Below are positions 8,729-16,021 of a DNA stretch of 62,632 nt, piece by piece; position 1 is the stretch's first letter, and each line of letters begins with the position of its first letter. Location of the stretch: NCBI RefSeq assembly GCF_018613155.1, contig NZ_JAGGQU010000052.1:1-62632 (forward strand). The letters run 5' to 3'. This DNA is from Bacillus sp. ISL-55. GTDB taxonomy: Bacteria; Bacillota; Bacilli; Bacillales; Cytobacillaceae. The position numbers and the translations under genes were made by a program. The notes below the pieces were generated by a model. It searched no databases, was not told where the DNA came from, and saw nothing but the letters and a program-made list of their open reading frames with translations.

Positions 8729-8925
8729 TTCTGCTGTGTACCTTACTGAATGGGAAGACATATTTATTTCTCCTCACTGTTAATTTCTTTTTAGGATATT
8801 TATGGAAGAATTGGAGGCTTGAAAGGAAAAAATAAAAGGTTTTTGGGTGCTGGCTGTCAAATAATATTAAGACTAGATTTATTTGCGGTGTAAGAACGAT
8901 AAGTTTTTAACGGGGGGGCAGGCAG

Positions 8926-9459
8926 ATGGAAAAGAAAAGCAAATGGAAACTTATGATTTTACCTGCAAGTCTGTTTTTGCTGGCTTTTGGTTTATATATC
9001 GGCTATTCAATGTGGGAGACGGGTAGTCTTCAAGAAGTCGGGGGAAAAAGTGGTTCAAGCAATCTTAAAAACGGAGGTCAGACTGTCGCTGTGTTCCAGG
9101 AAGAGTCTGAACAGGAAAACTATTCAACAGTTGGCAGTTTCATTAGTGAATTTCATACTAAATATAACGATACTCTCGGCTGGGGCAGAATAGATTCTGT
9201 TGATTGGGAAGAGCAAAGGGAGATCGCTTCTGAAATCCTGTCTGTTCTGGTAACTGTCGAAACAGACAATACTGCACTCCAAACTGATTTTGATTCGATT
9301 TTAAATTACTCTAAGACTATTGTAGATGGGAAAAAAGATAAGAAGATATTACTTCAGCTTCACCGATATTTTCATGACCTTGATATTGAGTTTAACAGTT
9401 ATAATAGGACGAGTGATTATTTTAATGTGACTAAATATAAAGACCCTGAGAATGGTTAA
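8926..9459 (+). CDS. Hypothetical protein with N-terminal membrane anchor
   Basis: A 177-residue protein I do not recognise. A basic start (KKSKWK) leads into one transmembrane helix (about 8-26), and the remainder is predicted outside the membrane. The soluble part is acidic and helical, rich in Glu, Asp, Ser and Asn, with no cysteines and no obvious catalytic motif. The start follows a G-rich GGGGGGGCAGGC site. The phosphodiesterase gene follows 56 bases later, so they may be co-transcribed. Confidence 0.7.
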   Translation: MEKKSKWKLMILPASLFLLAFGLYIGYSMWETGSLQEVGGKSGSSNLKNGGQTVAVFQEESEQENYSTVGSFISEFHTKYNDTLGWGRIDSVDWEEQREIASEILSVLVTVETDNTALQTDFDSILNYSKTIVDGKKDKKILLQLHRYFHDLDIEFNSYNRTSDYFNVTKYKDPENG

Positions 9460-9515
9460 TCCATTTCCACCAGGGTAACATAACAAAGAAAAGCAGGCGA
9501 AGGGAGTGGGCAGCC

Positions 9516-10013
9516 GTGAAAATCGTTGTCATTTCTGACACTCATATGCCGAAGAAGGCAAAGAAGTTACCTGAGAGGCTGCTCCTTGATTTGGAAGATT
9601 GCGATTACATAATTCATGCTGGCGATTGGCAGACCGAGGAACTATATAATCAGCTTAAACAGTATGGACCCGTTATTGGGGTTACCGGAAATGTGGATGG
9701 CCCTGAACTCAAAAGTCTGTTCAAAACGAAAGCATTATTCCGAGCTGGCGATTTTCATATAGGTATTGTCCATGGACACGGCACCGGGAAAACTACCGAA
9801 AAAAGGGCACTGGAAACATTCGAGGATGACGAGGTCGATTGTATTATTTATGGCCATTCACATATTCCCGTCCTAAAGGAAATCAATGGCGTAATAGTTT
9901 TTAATCCCGGCTCACCGACTGATAAAAGAAGACAGCAGGAATTCTCTTATGGTATCCTGACAGTCGGAGAGGAAATTAGGGCAGAGCATATCTTTTTTAA
10001 AGATAAGATTTAA
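9516..10013 (+). CDS. YfcE/MJ0936-type metallophosphoesterase
   Basis: A 165-residue calcineurin-like phosphoesterase. The metal-binding motifs appear in order: SDTHMP near the N-terminus, HAGDW, TGNVDG, HGHGT and YGHSHIP. This small family hydrolyses phosphodiesters using two metal ions; the natural substrate is usually unknown. It starts at GTG 9516, behind GAAGGGAG. It is probably cytosolic. The downstream unknown gene at 10053 is 39 bases away and likely in the same transcript. Confidence 0.92.
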   Translation: MKIVVISDTHMPKKAKKLPERLLLDLEDCDYIIHAGDWQTEELYNQLKQYGPVIGVTGNVDGPELKSLFKTKALFRAGDFHIGIVHGHGTGKTTEKRALETFEDDEVDCIIYGHSHIPVLKEINGVIVFNPGSPTDKRRQQEFSYGILTVGEEIRAEHIFFKDKI

Positions 10014-10052
10014 ATCAACATATGAAATTGAAGACAGGAGTGTTATACAATA

Positions 10053-10448
10053 ATGAAAACCTTTGAAGTGAAGTTTCACGCAGAAGACCAGGTGGAAACA
10101 ATGAAGATACAGAAATTGAGCAGTGGAGATTATGACCAGGCTACTGAAGGCGGAACACGTCATTTATTTGATTTAGATACGAATATAGGGTTTTTTGTCT
10201 TTTTTGATGCAGAAGATAAAGATGGAAAAGAATATTATTTGATGCTTCAGTATGAGGACCAGAATGAAGAGCCATCGAATTGCTACGGATTCGAACTAAA
10301 GGATTTCTATGAATTTTCAGCATTATATTTGAATGATCTGGAATTTACTGAAGAACTTAATGAAGATGCAGGTGAACTTGGTCCTGTACAACACCTTGCT
10401 CACCTCCTTTTTCATATCGTTGAGGAAGGTAAGTCAGTCGAAGTATAA
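10053..10448 (+). CDS. Hypothetical acidic cytosolic protein
   Basis: A 131-residue soluble protein, strongly acidic (many Asp and Glu), with no signal peptide, membrane segment or cysteine cluster. I do not recognise a domain. It has GACAGGAG upstream and an AT-rich spacer. It ends at a bidirectional terminator facing the convergent gene at 10486-10797, another small acidic protein. Confidence 0.75.
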   Translation: MKTFEVKFHAEDQVETMKIQKLSSGDYDQATEGGTRHLFDLDTNIGFFVFFDAEDKDGKEYYLMLQYEDQNEEPSNCYGFELKDFYEFSALYLNDLEFTEELNEDAGELGPVQHLAHLLFHIVEEGKSVEV

Positions 10449-10458
10449 AATCAAATTG

Positions 10459-10488
10459 AAAAAAGAGCAGAAATTCTGCTCTTTTTTA
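10459..10488. terminator. Bidirectional terminator
   Basis: AAAAGAGCAGAA/TTCTGCTCTTTT lies between convergent genes. Confidence 0.85.
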
Positions 10489-10797
10489 ATTGGCATCCTC
10501 AACCGTTTCATCCTCAGCAGGCAAGTTTTCCTCACAATAGTTCTTTGCTTGTGCCACTTCATCATCCTCAAGTTCAAAATCGAGAACCTTTTCCGTTTCC
10601 TGTTCAATGAAGTAGCTCTGCAGAATCCGTCTCTCATCGCCGTTTACGAGGAAAAGAACCTTCAAAAGCAGACCTTTTTCAGTATAGAGCTCGTCCTCCT
10701 CGTCAACCTCAATATTTAAAAAGTATTCATATCTGTTCCCTGTAAGAAGTCCGAATGGATCTTCAAGGAGTTCGACAGTATGTCCGGTAATATTCAT
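10486..10797 (-). CDS. Small acidic conserved protein (DUF6509-like)
   Basis: A 103-residue soluble acidic protein. The opening NITGHTVELLEDPFGLLTG and the following beta-rich region resemble a small family conserved in Bacillus that I recall as DUF6509; this assignment is from memory. Its function is unknown. The C-terminal third is a run of Asp and Glu. It has no operon partner. Upstream of it lies a gene-free region that leads into the 52-bp array at 11.1 kb. Confidence 0.7.
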   Translation of the reverse strand: MNITGHTVELLEDPFGLLTGNRYEYFLNIEVDEEDELYTEKGLLLKVLFLVNGDERRILQSYFIEQETEKVLDFELEDDEVAQAKNYCEENLPAEDETVEDAN

Positions 10798-11108
10798 GAA
10801 TGCTCATCCTTTTAATTTTGTCACCTCTATTATATATCGAAAACATCAAAAACAATCAAGAAATTCGCCGTGAAGCGAAAGAATGCAGGATAGAGAGCAG
10901 CTTTTCAGGACTTAATGAAAACGGGGAAGTATGTAGAAATTGAAACCAGGAACATATCTATTTTTTAGAGAACTAGGGCAGAAACTGAGAATATAACTGG
11001 TCTTTATATGTTCCGTTGCATGCGCTGGGATAGAGACCAATACCACATCTGCAATTATAAACAAAGAAAATCCAGTGTTGTTTAAACAGCTTTTTGATTT
11101 GAGGGCAA
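10798..11108. other. Gene-free stretch before array
   Basis: About 310 bases without a credible reading frame. I see no RNA gene or strong hairpin. The promoter of the 10797 gene on the minus strand presumably lies in the first 100 bases. Confidence 0.5.
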
Positions 11109-11836
11109 TGCTGGAAAGAATCGATTATTATTGTGAAAGGTTTCAGGTGGTAGACCCCTAAGCTGTCAAGAAAACATGGTTATTGTGACAGGTTTCAGGT
11201 GTCAGAGCACAAAGCTGTCAAGAATCCGCCGTTATTATGACAGGTTTCAGGTGGCAGAGTCCAAAGCTGTCAAGAAAACGTGATTATTGTGACAGGTTTC
11301 AGGCTGAAGAGCCCAAAGCTGTCAAGAAAACGTGATTATTGTGACAGGTTTCAGGCTGAAGAGCCCAAAGCTGTCAAGAAAACTTGATTATTGTGAAAGG
11401 TTTAAGGTGACAGAGCCCAAAGCTGTCAAGAAAACGTGATTATTATGACAGGTTTTAGGTGTTAGAGCTCAAAGCTGTCAAGAAAACGTGATTATTATGA
11501 CAGGTTTCAGGTGTTAGAGCTCAAAGCTGTCAAGAAAACGTGATTATTGTGACAGGTTTCAGGTTGTGGAGCCCAAAGCTGTCAAGAAAACATGATTATT
11601 GTGACAGGTTTCAGGTGGTAGAGCCCAAAGCTGTCAAGAAAACGTGATTATTATGACGGGTTTCAGGTGTTAGAGCCCAAAGCTGTCAAGAAAACGTGAT
11701 TATTATGACAGGTTTCAGGTGTTAGAGGTCAAAGCTGTCAAGAATCCGCCGTTATTGTGACAGGTTTCAAGCTGAAGAGCTCAAAGCTGTCAAAAATCCG
11801 CTATTAATAAGACACCTTCCGGAAATGTGACGCTCC
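11109..11836. repeat. 52-bp phased inverted-motif array, type B (14 units)
   Basis: AGCTGTCAAG recurs at 11161, 11213, 11265, 11317, 11369, 11421, 11473, 11525, 11577, 11629, 11681, 11733 and 11785, always exactly 52 bp apart, with a degenerate copy at 11109. Each unit contains TGTCA, 17 bases, then TGACA (centre to centre 22 bp), then GGTTTCAGG. Variation is concentrated in the loop between the half-sites and in positions 38-48 of the unit. It lies between two minus-strand genes and has no coding potential. Confidence 0.97.
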
Positions 11837-11857
11837 AACACCAGAGTGTACTCTTAT

Positions 11858-12478
11858 TCAAAGAAACAGCTTCAGTGCCTGATAGCCAAAAAACAGAGCA
11901 AAGCCAATTAATGAAAGTCCGGATATAAGAGAAATGAAAGTCAGTAACCTTGTTGTAAGAAGCTTTCGGAAGCTGCTGGAAATAGCGGCCATAATGATAT
12001 CCCAGAGAACAAGCCCCAGTATGATACCTAAGCTGTATATGACAAGTTCTCCGGTGCTGGACGAGGAAGCAGTCTTGGCAAGCACTGATCCGTAAATTCC
12101 CAGCCAAAATAAAATGGTAAGCGGGTTGGAAATGGACATGATAAACCCGGATAAAAAAGACTTGAAAGTGGAATTCTCACTTCGATTATCCATGACGATT
12201 TTCCCGGAGTTCATGATGGTTTCTATTCCTGTATACATCAACACAAAGAATCCAAACAGCCAGAGAAAAGATTGCATGAACGGGGTCTCAAGAAAATTAA
12301 CCACTCCAAGATAAACAGTCAGCATGTAGATAATATCTGCCGTGAGAGCGCCTAGACCAAGAAGCCACGCCTGGAAAAAGCCGCTCTTGATTCCTTTATC
12401 CATCTGCGCGGCATTTACGGGCCCAATCGGGGCGGCGAGTGATAATCCAAGAATAATATAGCCTAAGAAGACATTCAC
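11858..12478 (-). CDS. LysE-family amino acid exporter
   Basis: A 206-residue integral membrane protein with about six hydrophobic segments. The family motif near the N-terminus, LAAPIGPVNAAQMDKGIKSGF, is typical of LysE/RhtB exporters of amino acids. I choose GTG 12478, because the apparent upstream TTG start lies inside the GGAGG ribosome binding site. A close paralogue is encoded at 13538-14170 on the other strand, with ydjO and a tRNA gene between them. The substrate is unknown. Confidence 0.9.
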   Translation of the reverse strand: MNVFLGYIILGLSLAAPIGPVNAAQMDKGIKSGFFQAWLLGLGALTADIIYMLTVYLGVVNFLETPFMQSFLWLFGFFVLMYTGIETIMNSGKIVMDNRSENSTFKSFLSGFIMSISNPLTILFWLGIYGSVLAKTASSSSTGELVIYSLGIILGLVLWDIIMAAISSSFRKLLTTRLLTFISLISGLSLIGFALFFGYQALKLFL

Positions 12479-12657
12479 TTTTAAAAATACCTCCAATAGT
12501 TAAAGCGTAATTTGCTTGTACTATTTCTATTCAGACATCTGAAGGTGTACAACCTATTTTTGTATAAAGTAAATATTTTTTTTAGGCAGTTTTAATAAAT
12601 TTTGAAGCTGAAGAATATACTAGTAACTGTTGCTCCGGCACTACCGGAGTGTCTCTT

Positions 12658-12686
12658 TTGGTAAAAATAAGAAAGTGTGGTAAAAT
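12658..12686 (+). promoter_or_regulatory. Predicted promoter of the ydjO leader
   Basis: TTGGTA at 12658, a 17-bp spacer and TAAAAT at 12681, with TGG just before the -10 (extended -10). Transcription would begin near 12693, leaving an untranslated leader of about 210 bases before ydjO. Confidence 0.5.
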
Positions 12687-12710
12687 GGAATAGATATCAA
12701 CTTTCGGATC

Positions 12711-12761
12711 ATTCATTTATTATAAAAAGTTTCATTTGCCAGCTTTTTATAATAAATGAAT
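12711..12761 (+). promoter_or_regulatory. 19-bp perfect hairpin in ydjO leader
   Basis: The arms at 12711-12729 and 12743-12761 are perfect complements separated by 13 bases. They are very AT-rich and followed by TCTTTTTATC. In the predicted transcript the hairpin starts within about 20 bases of the 5' end. It may be a terminator, an RNA stabiliser or a temperature-responsive structure. A second small hairpin, CTCCGG/CCGGAG, lies at 12633-12649. Confidence 0.6.
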
Positions 12762-12905
12762 CTTTTTATCAATCGAACGATGATAAGGTCTTTTGATTAT
12801 TTTGTTGCCTGCATTTTTTCAAGTGATGCTGACAATCAACTTGATTATATGTAGGGGCTACTAAATCGAAAAGGACCATAACTAAACCTATAGGAGCGTG
12901 AGGAA

Positions 12906-13112
12906 ATGGCATTTGGAAGAAAACCGCCTGAAGAGATCGTAACCGCTGAAACGAAAGTATGGGTATGTACTTCTGATGATTGCAAATGCTGGGTTCGCGA
13001 CAACTTTAAAAGCAGCAATGTCCCCGCTTGCCCAATTTGTCAAAGTGATATGGAGCAGACAATTAAGGTTCTTGAAGTGGTTAACAACCACAGCCAGAAT
13101 TTAATTGGATAA
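12906..13112 (+). CDS. ydjO: YdjO family cold-inducible zinc-knuckle protein
   Basis: A 68-residue protein resembling B. subtilis YdjO. Two cysteine pairs (CTSDDCKC near 21 and CPIC near 43) suggest a bound zinc. The motif WVRDNFxSSxxPxCPxC is characteristic. The molecular role is not known; the B. subtilis gene is annotated as cold-inducible. AGGAGCGTGAGGAA precedes the ATG. The long structured leader upstream is consistent with post-transcriptional control, which is inferred. A terminator follows at 13125-13157. Confidence 0.85.
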   Translation: MAFGRKPPEEIVTAETKVWVCTSDDCKCWVRDNFKSSNVPACPICQSDMEQTIKVLEVVNNHSQNLIG

Positions 13113-13124
13113 TCATAAGGTAAA

Positions 13125-13157
13125 AACAGTCTGGTTGAATTTCCAGGCTGTTTTTTT
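13125..13157 (+). terminator. Terminator after ydjO
   Basis: AACAGTCTGG/CCAGGCTGTT is followed by seven T. Confidence 0.85.
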
Positions 13158-13259
13158 GCTTTTTTGAAAGGTTGTTTGCCGCGGGCATGGAAGTTCTGTG
13201 CCATAGGCCTCATAAGAAATTAAGCGTAAAGTTTACTACAACAAAGTTTTTAATAAACA

Positions 13260-13290
13260 AAAAAAGTGCCCATTGTATAGGCACCTTTTC
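13260..13290 (-). terminator. Terminator of tRNA-Leu
   Basis: On the minus strand AAGGTGCC/GGGCACTT is followed by a T run, immediately downstream of the tRNA. Confidence 0.85.
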
Positions 13291-13294
13291 TGTA

Positions 13295-13378
13295 TGCGGA
13301 TGAGAGGACTTGAACCTCCACGGTGTTGCCACCACTAGAACCTGAATCTAGCGCGTCTGCCGATTCCGCCACACCCGC
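13295..13378 (-). tRNA. tRNA-Leu (CAG)
   Basis: An 84-base class II tRNA. The acceptor stem GCGGGTG pairs with CATCCGC with discriminator A. The anticodon stem CTAGA/TCTAG encloses the loop TTCAGGT, giving anticodon CAG. A long variable arm and the GGTTCAAGTCC T-arm are present. The terminal CCA is not encoded. It is a single gene with its own terminator. Confidence 0.97.
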
Positions 13379-13537
13379 GTATTTATATAAGAATTATAGC
13401 ACATAAACTATTGAATACAATTATAAAATTTCACTCACTTAAGATAATATGATTTTTAAAAAATTGGACAGGTTGTATTAGGATTGGATTCCCACACATA
13501 CAATGTACAAAGTTTTTGTGTGGTGGGGGATGAGGTC

Positions 13538-14170
13538 TTGAGTGTCAGTTTACTAGTCAGTTATATATTCCTTGGATTAACATTGGCAGCCCCGATTGGT
13601 CCGGTAAATTCAGCCAGGCTGGATAAGGGGATTAAAAATGGTTTTTGGCATGCCTGGATTGTAGGGACAGGCTCAATGATCGCCGATGCTATTTTTATGC
13701 TGTTAATCTATTTAGGTCTTGTGAATTTTTTGGACATGCCTATCATTCAGATATTTCTATGGTTATTTGGCGGATTCGTCCTCATCTACTCTGGAATTGA
13801 ATGTATTGTAAAGGCGAATAATATTGATCTAGCTTTCAGCCGTGGTAAAGAATCGATGTTCAAATGTTTCCTTACGGGATTTATCATGTCGATCAGCAGT
13901 CCTTTATCAATCCTTTTCTGGTTGGGTATCTATGGTTCGGTACTTGCAAAAACCGCCAGCAACTATGGACGTACAGATCTTTTGATTTATAGCAGTATGA
14001 TTTTTCTTGGCTTGGCACTGTGGGATATTTTTGTCGCGGCAATCACGACCGGCTTCAGGAGATTTTTGAATTATGGCAGTTTGAGGGCTATTTCAATATT
14101 GTCTGGCCTCTCTTTGCTTGGTTTTGGAATATATTTTGGATACCAGGGCATCAAAGCCTTAATACTATAG
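13538..14170 (+). CDS. LysE-family amino acid exporter (second copy)
   Basis: About 210 residues and clearly paralogous to the protein at 11858-12478: it shares LAAPIGPVNSARLDKGIKNGF, the SGFIMSIS-type motif (here TGFIMSISSPL) and the C-terminal GLSLLGFGIYFGYQ. About six transmembrane segments are predicted. The start is uncertain. TTG 13538 fits the family length, but GAGG lies very close to it; longer forms from 13484 would add an unusual leader. It is monocistronic, with a terminator at 14186-14210. Confidence 0.88.
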   Translation: MSVSLLVSYIFLGLTLAAPIGPVNSARLDKGIKNGFWHAWIVGTGSMIADAIFMLLIYLGLVNFLDMPIIQIFLWLFGGFVLIYSGIECIVKANNIDLAFSRGKESMFKCFLTGFIMSISSPLSILFWLGIYGSVLAKTASNYGRTDLLIYSSMIFLGLALWDIFVAAITTGFRRFLNYGSLRAISILSGLSLLGFGIYFGYQGIKALIL

Positions 14171-14185
14171 AGATACTATTAGCTG

Positions 14186-14211
14186 AACCTCCGTTTTGGA
14201 GGTTTTTTTAT
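14186..14211 (+). terminator. Terminator after second LysE gene
   Basis: AACCTCC/GGAGGTT followed by T7. Confidence 0.85.
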
Positions 14212-14239
14212 TTTCTGATAACGGTCAAAAACATTCATA

Positions 14240-14307
14240 AAATCTTTATTTTTGATTAAAATTGATTGTTTTTGAAAGAAAATGATTGATATTTGAAATC
14301 GATTACA
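14240..14307 (+). promoter_or_regulatory. cre site and putative FruR repeats upstream of fru operon
   Basis: TTGAAATCGATTACA at 14293-14307 matches the CcpA consensus WTGNAANCGNWNNCW at every position, indicating carbon catabolite repression. Just upstream, TGATTG-type direct repeats separated by A/T-rich spacers (14260-14292) are plausible FruR operators. The operator assignment is inference. Confidence 0.65.
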
Positions 14308-14345
14308 TTATGATGAAAATACGAAGCAAATAGGAGGAATGGCTC

Positions 14346-15098
14346 ATGTTAACACCTGAGCGCCACCAGCTCATCTTACAAATGATTAAAGAAAAGCCAA
14401 TAGTAAAAATACAGGAAATAGTTGATCTCACTGAAGCTTCGGAATCAACCATTCGCCGCGACCTGACAATCCTTGAAGAAGGGAAGTTCCTCAAAAGAGT
14501 GCATGGGGGAGCAGCCAGGTTGAGGGGGAAACTCCAGGAGCCAAGCATGATTGAAAAATCCACCAAAAACCTTCAAGAAAAAAAGCAAATCTCTCAATAT
14601 GCTGCAAGTCTTGTCGAGGAAGGTGACAGTATTTATCTTGATGCCGGATCGACTGTTTTTGAGATGATCAGTTCTCTTCATGTTAAAAATATTGTGGTGG
14701 TCACCAATGGTCTCATGCATTTACCGCAGCTGCTTGAAAGAGATATAGAAACATATGTGATTGGCGGATATGCCAAGCCAAAAACGAACGCGATCATCGG
14801 AAGGGGAGCTTTGGCAAGTCTTGAACAGTATCGCTTTGATAAATGCTTCCTCGGAGTGAATGGTATCCATCCTCATTCAGGGTATACGACACCAGACCAG
14901 GAAGAAGCAATGATCAAGCAAAAAGCGATGGCTTTATCTCGAGAATCGTTTGTGCTTGCTGATGACAGCAAGTTTTCGGAGATTACATTCGCGAAAATAG
15001 CAGACTTGCATGAAGCGACGATCATCACCAATACAATTGATGAAGATCATAAAGGTCAATATACGAGCAAAACTTCAATAAAGGTTGTGACATCATGA
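14346..15098 (+). CDS. fruR: DeoR-family regulator of fructose operon
   Basis: A 250-residue repressor. It has an N-terminal winged helix (about 6-57, with SESTIRRDLTILEE as recognition helix) and a C-terminal DeoRC sugar-phosphate sensor domain. FruR controls fruKA, with fructose-1-phosphate as the usual inducer. The start follows TAGGAGGAATGGCTC. The fruK start overlaps its end by four bases, so translation is coupled. It is the first gene of the operon, so it also regulates itself. Confidence 0.93.
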   Translation: MLTPERHQLILQMIKEKPIVKIQEIVDLTEASESTIRRDLTILEEGKFLKRVHGGAARLRGKLQEPSMIEKSTKNLQEKKQISQYAASLVEEGDSIYLDAGSTVFEMISSLHVKNIVVVTNGLMHLPQLLERDIETYVIGGYAKPKTNAIIGRGALASLEQYRFDKCFLGVNGIHPHSGYTTPDQEEAMIKQKAMALSRESFVLADDSKFSEITFAKIADLHEATIITNTIDEDHKGQYTSKTSIKVVTS

Positions 15099-16006
15099 TA
15101 TACACTCTGACTCTTAATCCATCAGTTGATTACATCGTTGAAGCAGATGAAATCCAGCTAGGCAGTTTGAATAGAAGTTCAAATGAAACAAAGCTTCCCG
15201 GCGGCAAAGGGATTAATGTTTCAAGGGTCCTTCGTTCCCTTGGAGTTGAAAGCAGTGCAACTGGTTTTATTGGAGGCTTCACCGGCAAGTATGTCGAGGA
15301 GTTTCTTAACCGGGAAGGCGTACAAACAAGATTTGTCAATGTCGAAGGTGATACCCGTATTAACGTTAAGCTTAAGGCCGCAGCAGAAACAGAAATAAAT
15401 GCCCGCGGTCCTGAAATCTCAACAATGGCAATGGAGTCATTGAAGAAGCAGATCATGCTGCTTGGAAATGGCGATTTTCTGATCCTTGCTGGAAGCATTC
15501 CCTCCAGCATGCCAGAATCGATCTATAAAGAAATTGTCCAAATCTGCAAGAAGAGTGGGGCAGAAGTAATCGTAGACGCTGAAGGTGACTTGCTAAAAAG
15601 CATTCTTGATTACAGGCCATTCCTGATCAAGCCAAATCACCATGAATTGGGACAGTTGTTCAACAAGCAAATCACTAGTACTGACGAGGCCATTTTTTAT
15701 GGGAAAAAACTAGTTGAAGCAGGTGCTAAAAATGTCATTGTCTCATTGGCTGAGAAAGGTGCCGTCTATATCAATGAAAACGAGGCCTATAAAGCCGATG
15801 TTCCTCAAGGTGAAGTCAAAAGCTCAGTAGGTGCCGGGGATTCAATGGTTGCTGGTTTCGTGGCCCAGTATCTAAAAACTGGAGATCGAAAAGAAGCATT
15901 CCGCTATAGTGTTGCATCTGGAAGTGCAACAGCGTTTTCAATCGGATTATGTACACCTGATAAAGTTGAACAACTTCTTCTGGAAGTAAAAATACAAAAA
16001 GCCTAG
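15095..16006 (+). CDS. fruK: 1-phosphofructokinase
   Basis: A 303-residue PfkB/ribokinase-fold kinase, converting fructose-1-phosphate to fructose-1,6-bisphosphate with ATP. The N-terminal LNPSVDYIV and LPGGKGINVSRVL motifs and the C-terminal SVGAGDSMVAGF, with the catalytic Asp, are all intact. Its length equals that of B. subtilis FruK. It is the middle gene of fruRKA, using the product of the FruA transporter. Confidence 0.97.
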   Translation: MIYTLTLNPSVDYIVEADEIQLGSLNRSSNETKLPGGKGINVSRVLRSLGVESSATGFIGGFTGKYVEEFLNREGVQTRFVNVEGDTRINVKLKAAAETEINARGPEISTMAMESLKKQIMLLGNGDFLILAGSIPSSMPESIYKEIVQICKKSGAEVIVDAEGDLLKSILDYRPFLIKPNHHELGQLFNKQITSTDEAIFYGKKLVEAGAKNVIVSLAEKGAVYINENEAYKADVPQGEVKSSVGAGDSMVAGFVAQYLKTGDRKEAFRYSVASGSATAFSIGLCTPDKVEQLLLEVKIQKA

Positions 16007-16021
16007 TAAGGGGGAGAAACC

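Noticed and set aside
11109-11836. CRISPR array
   Set aside because: Whole units are similar, with no unique spacers, the motif is not a typical repeat, and no cas genes occur in the window.
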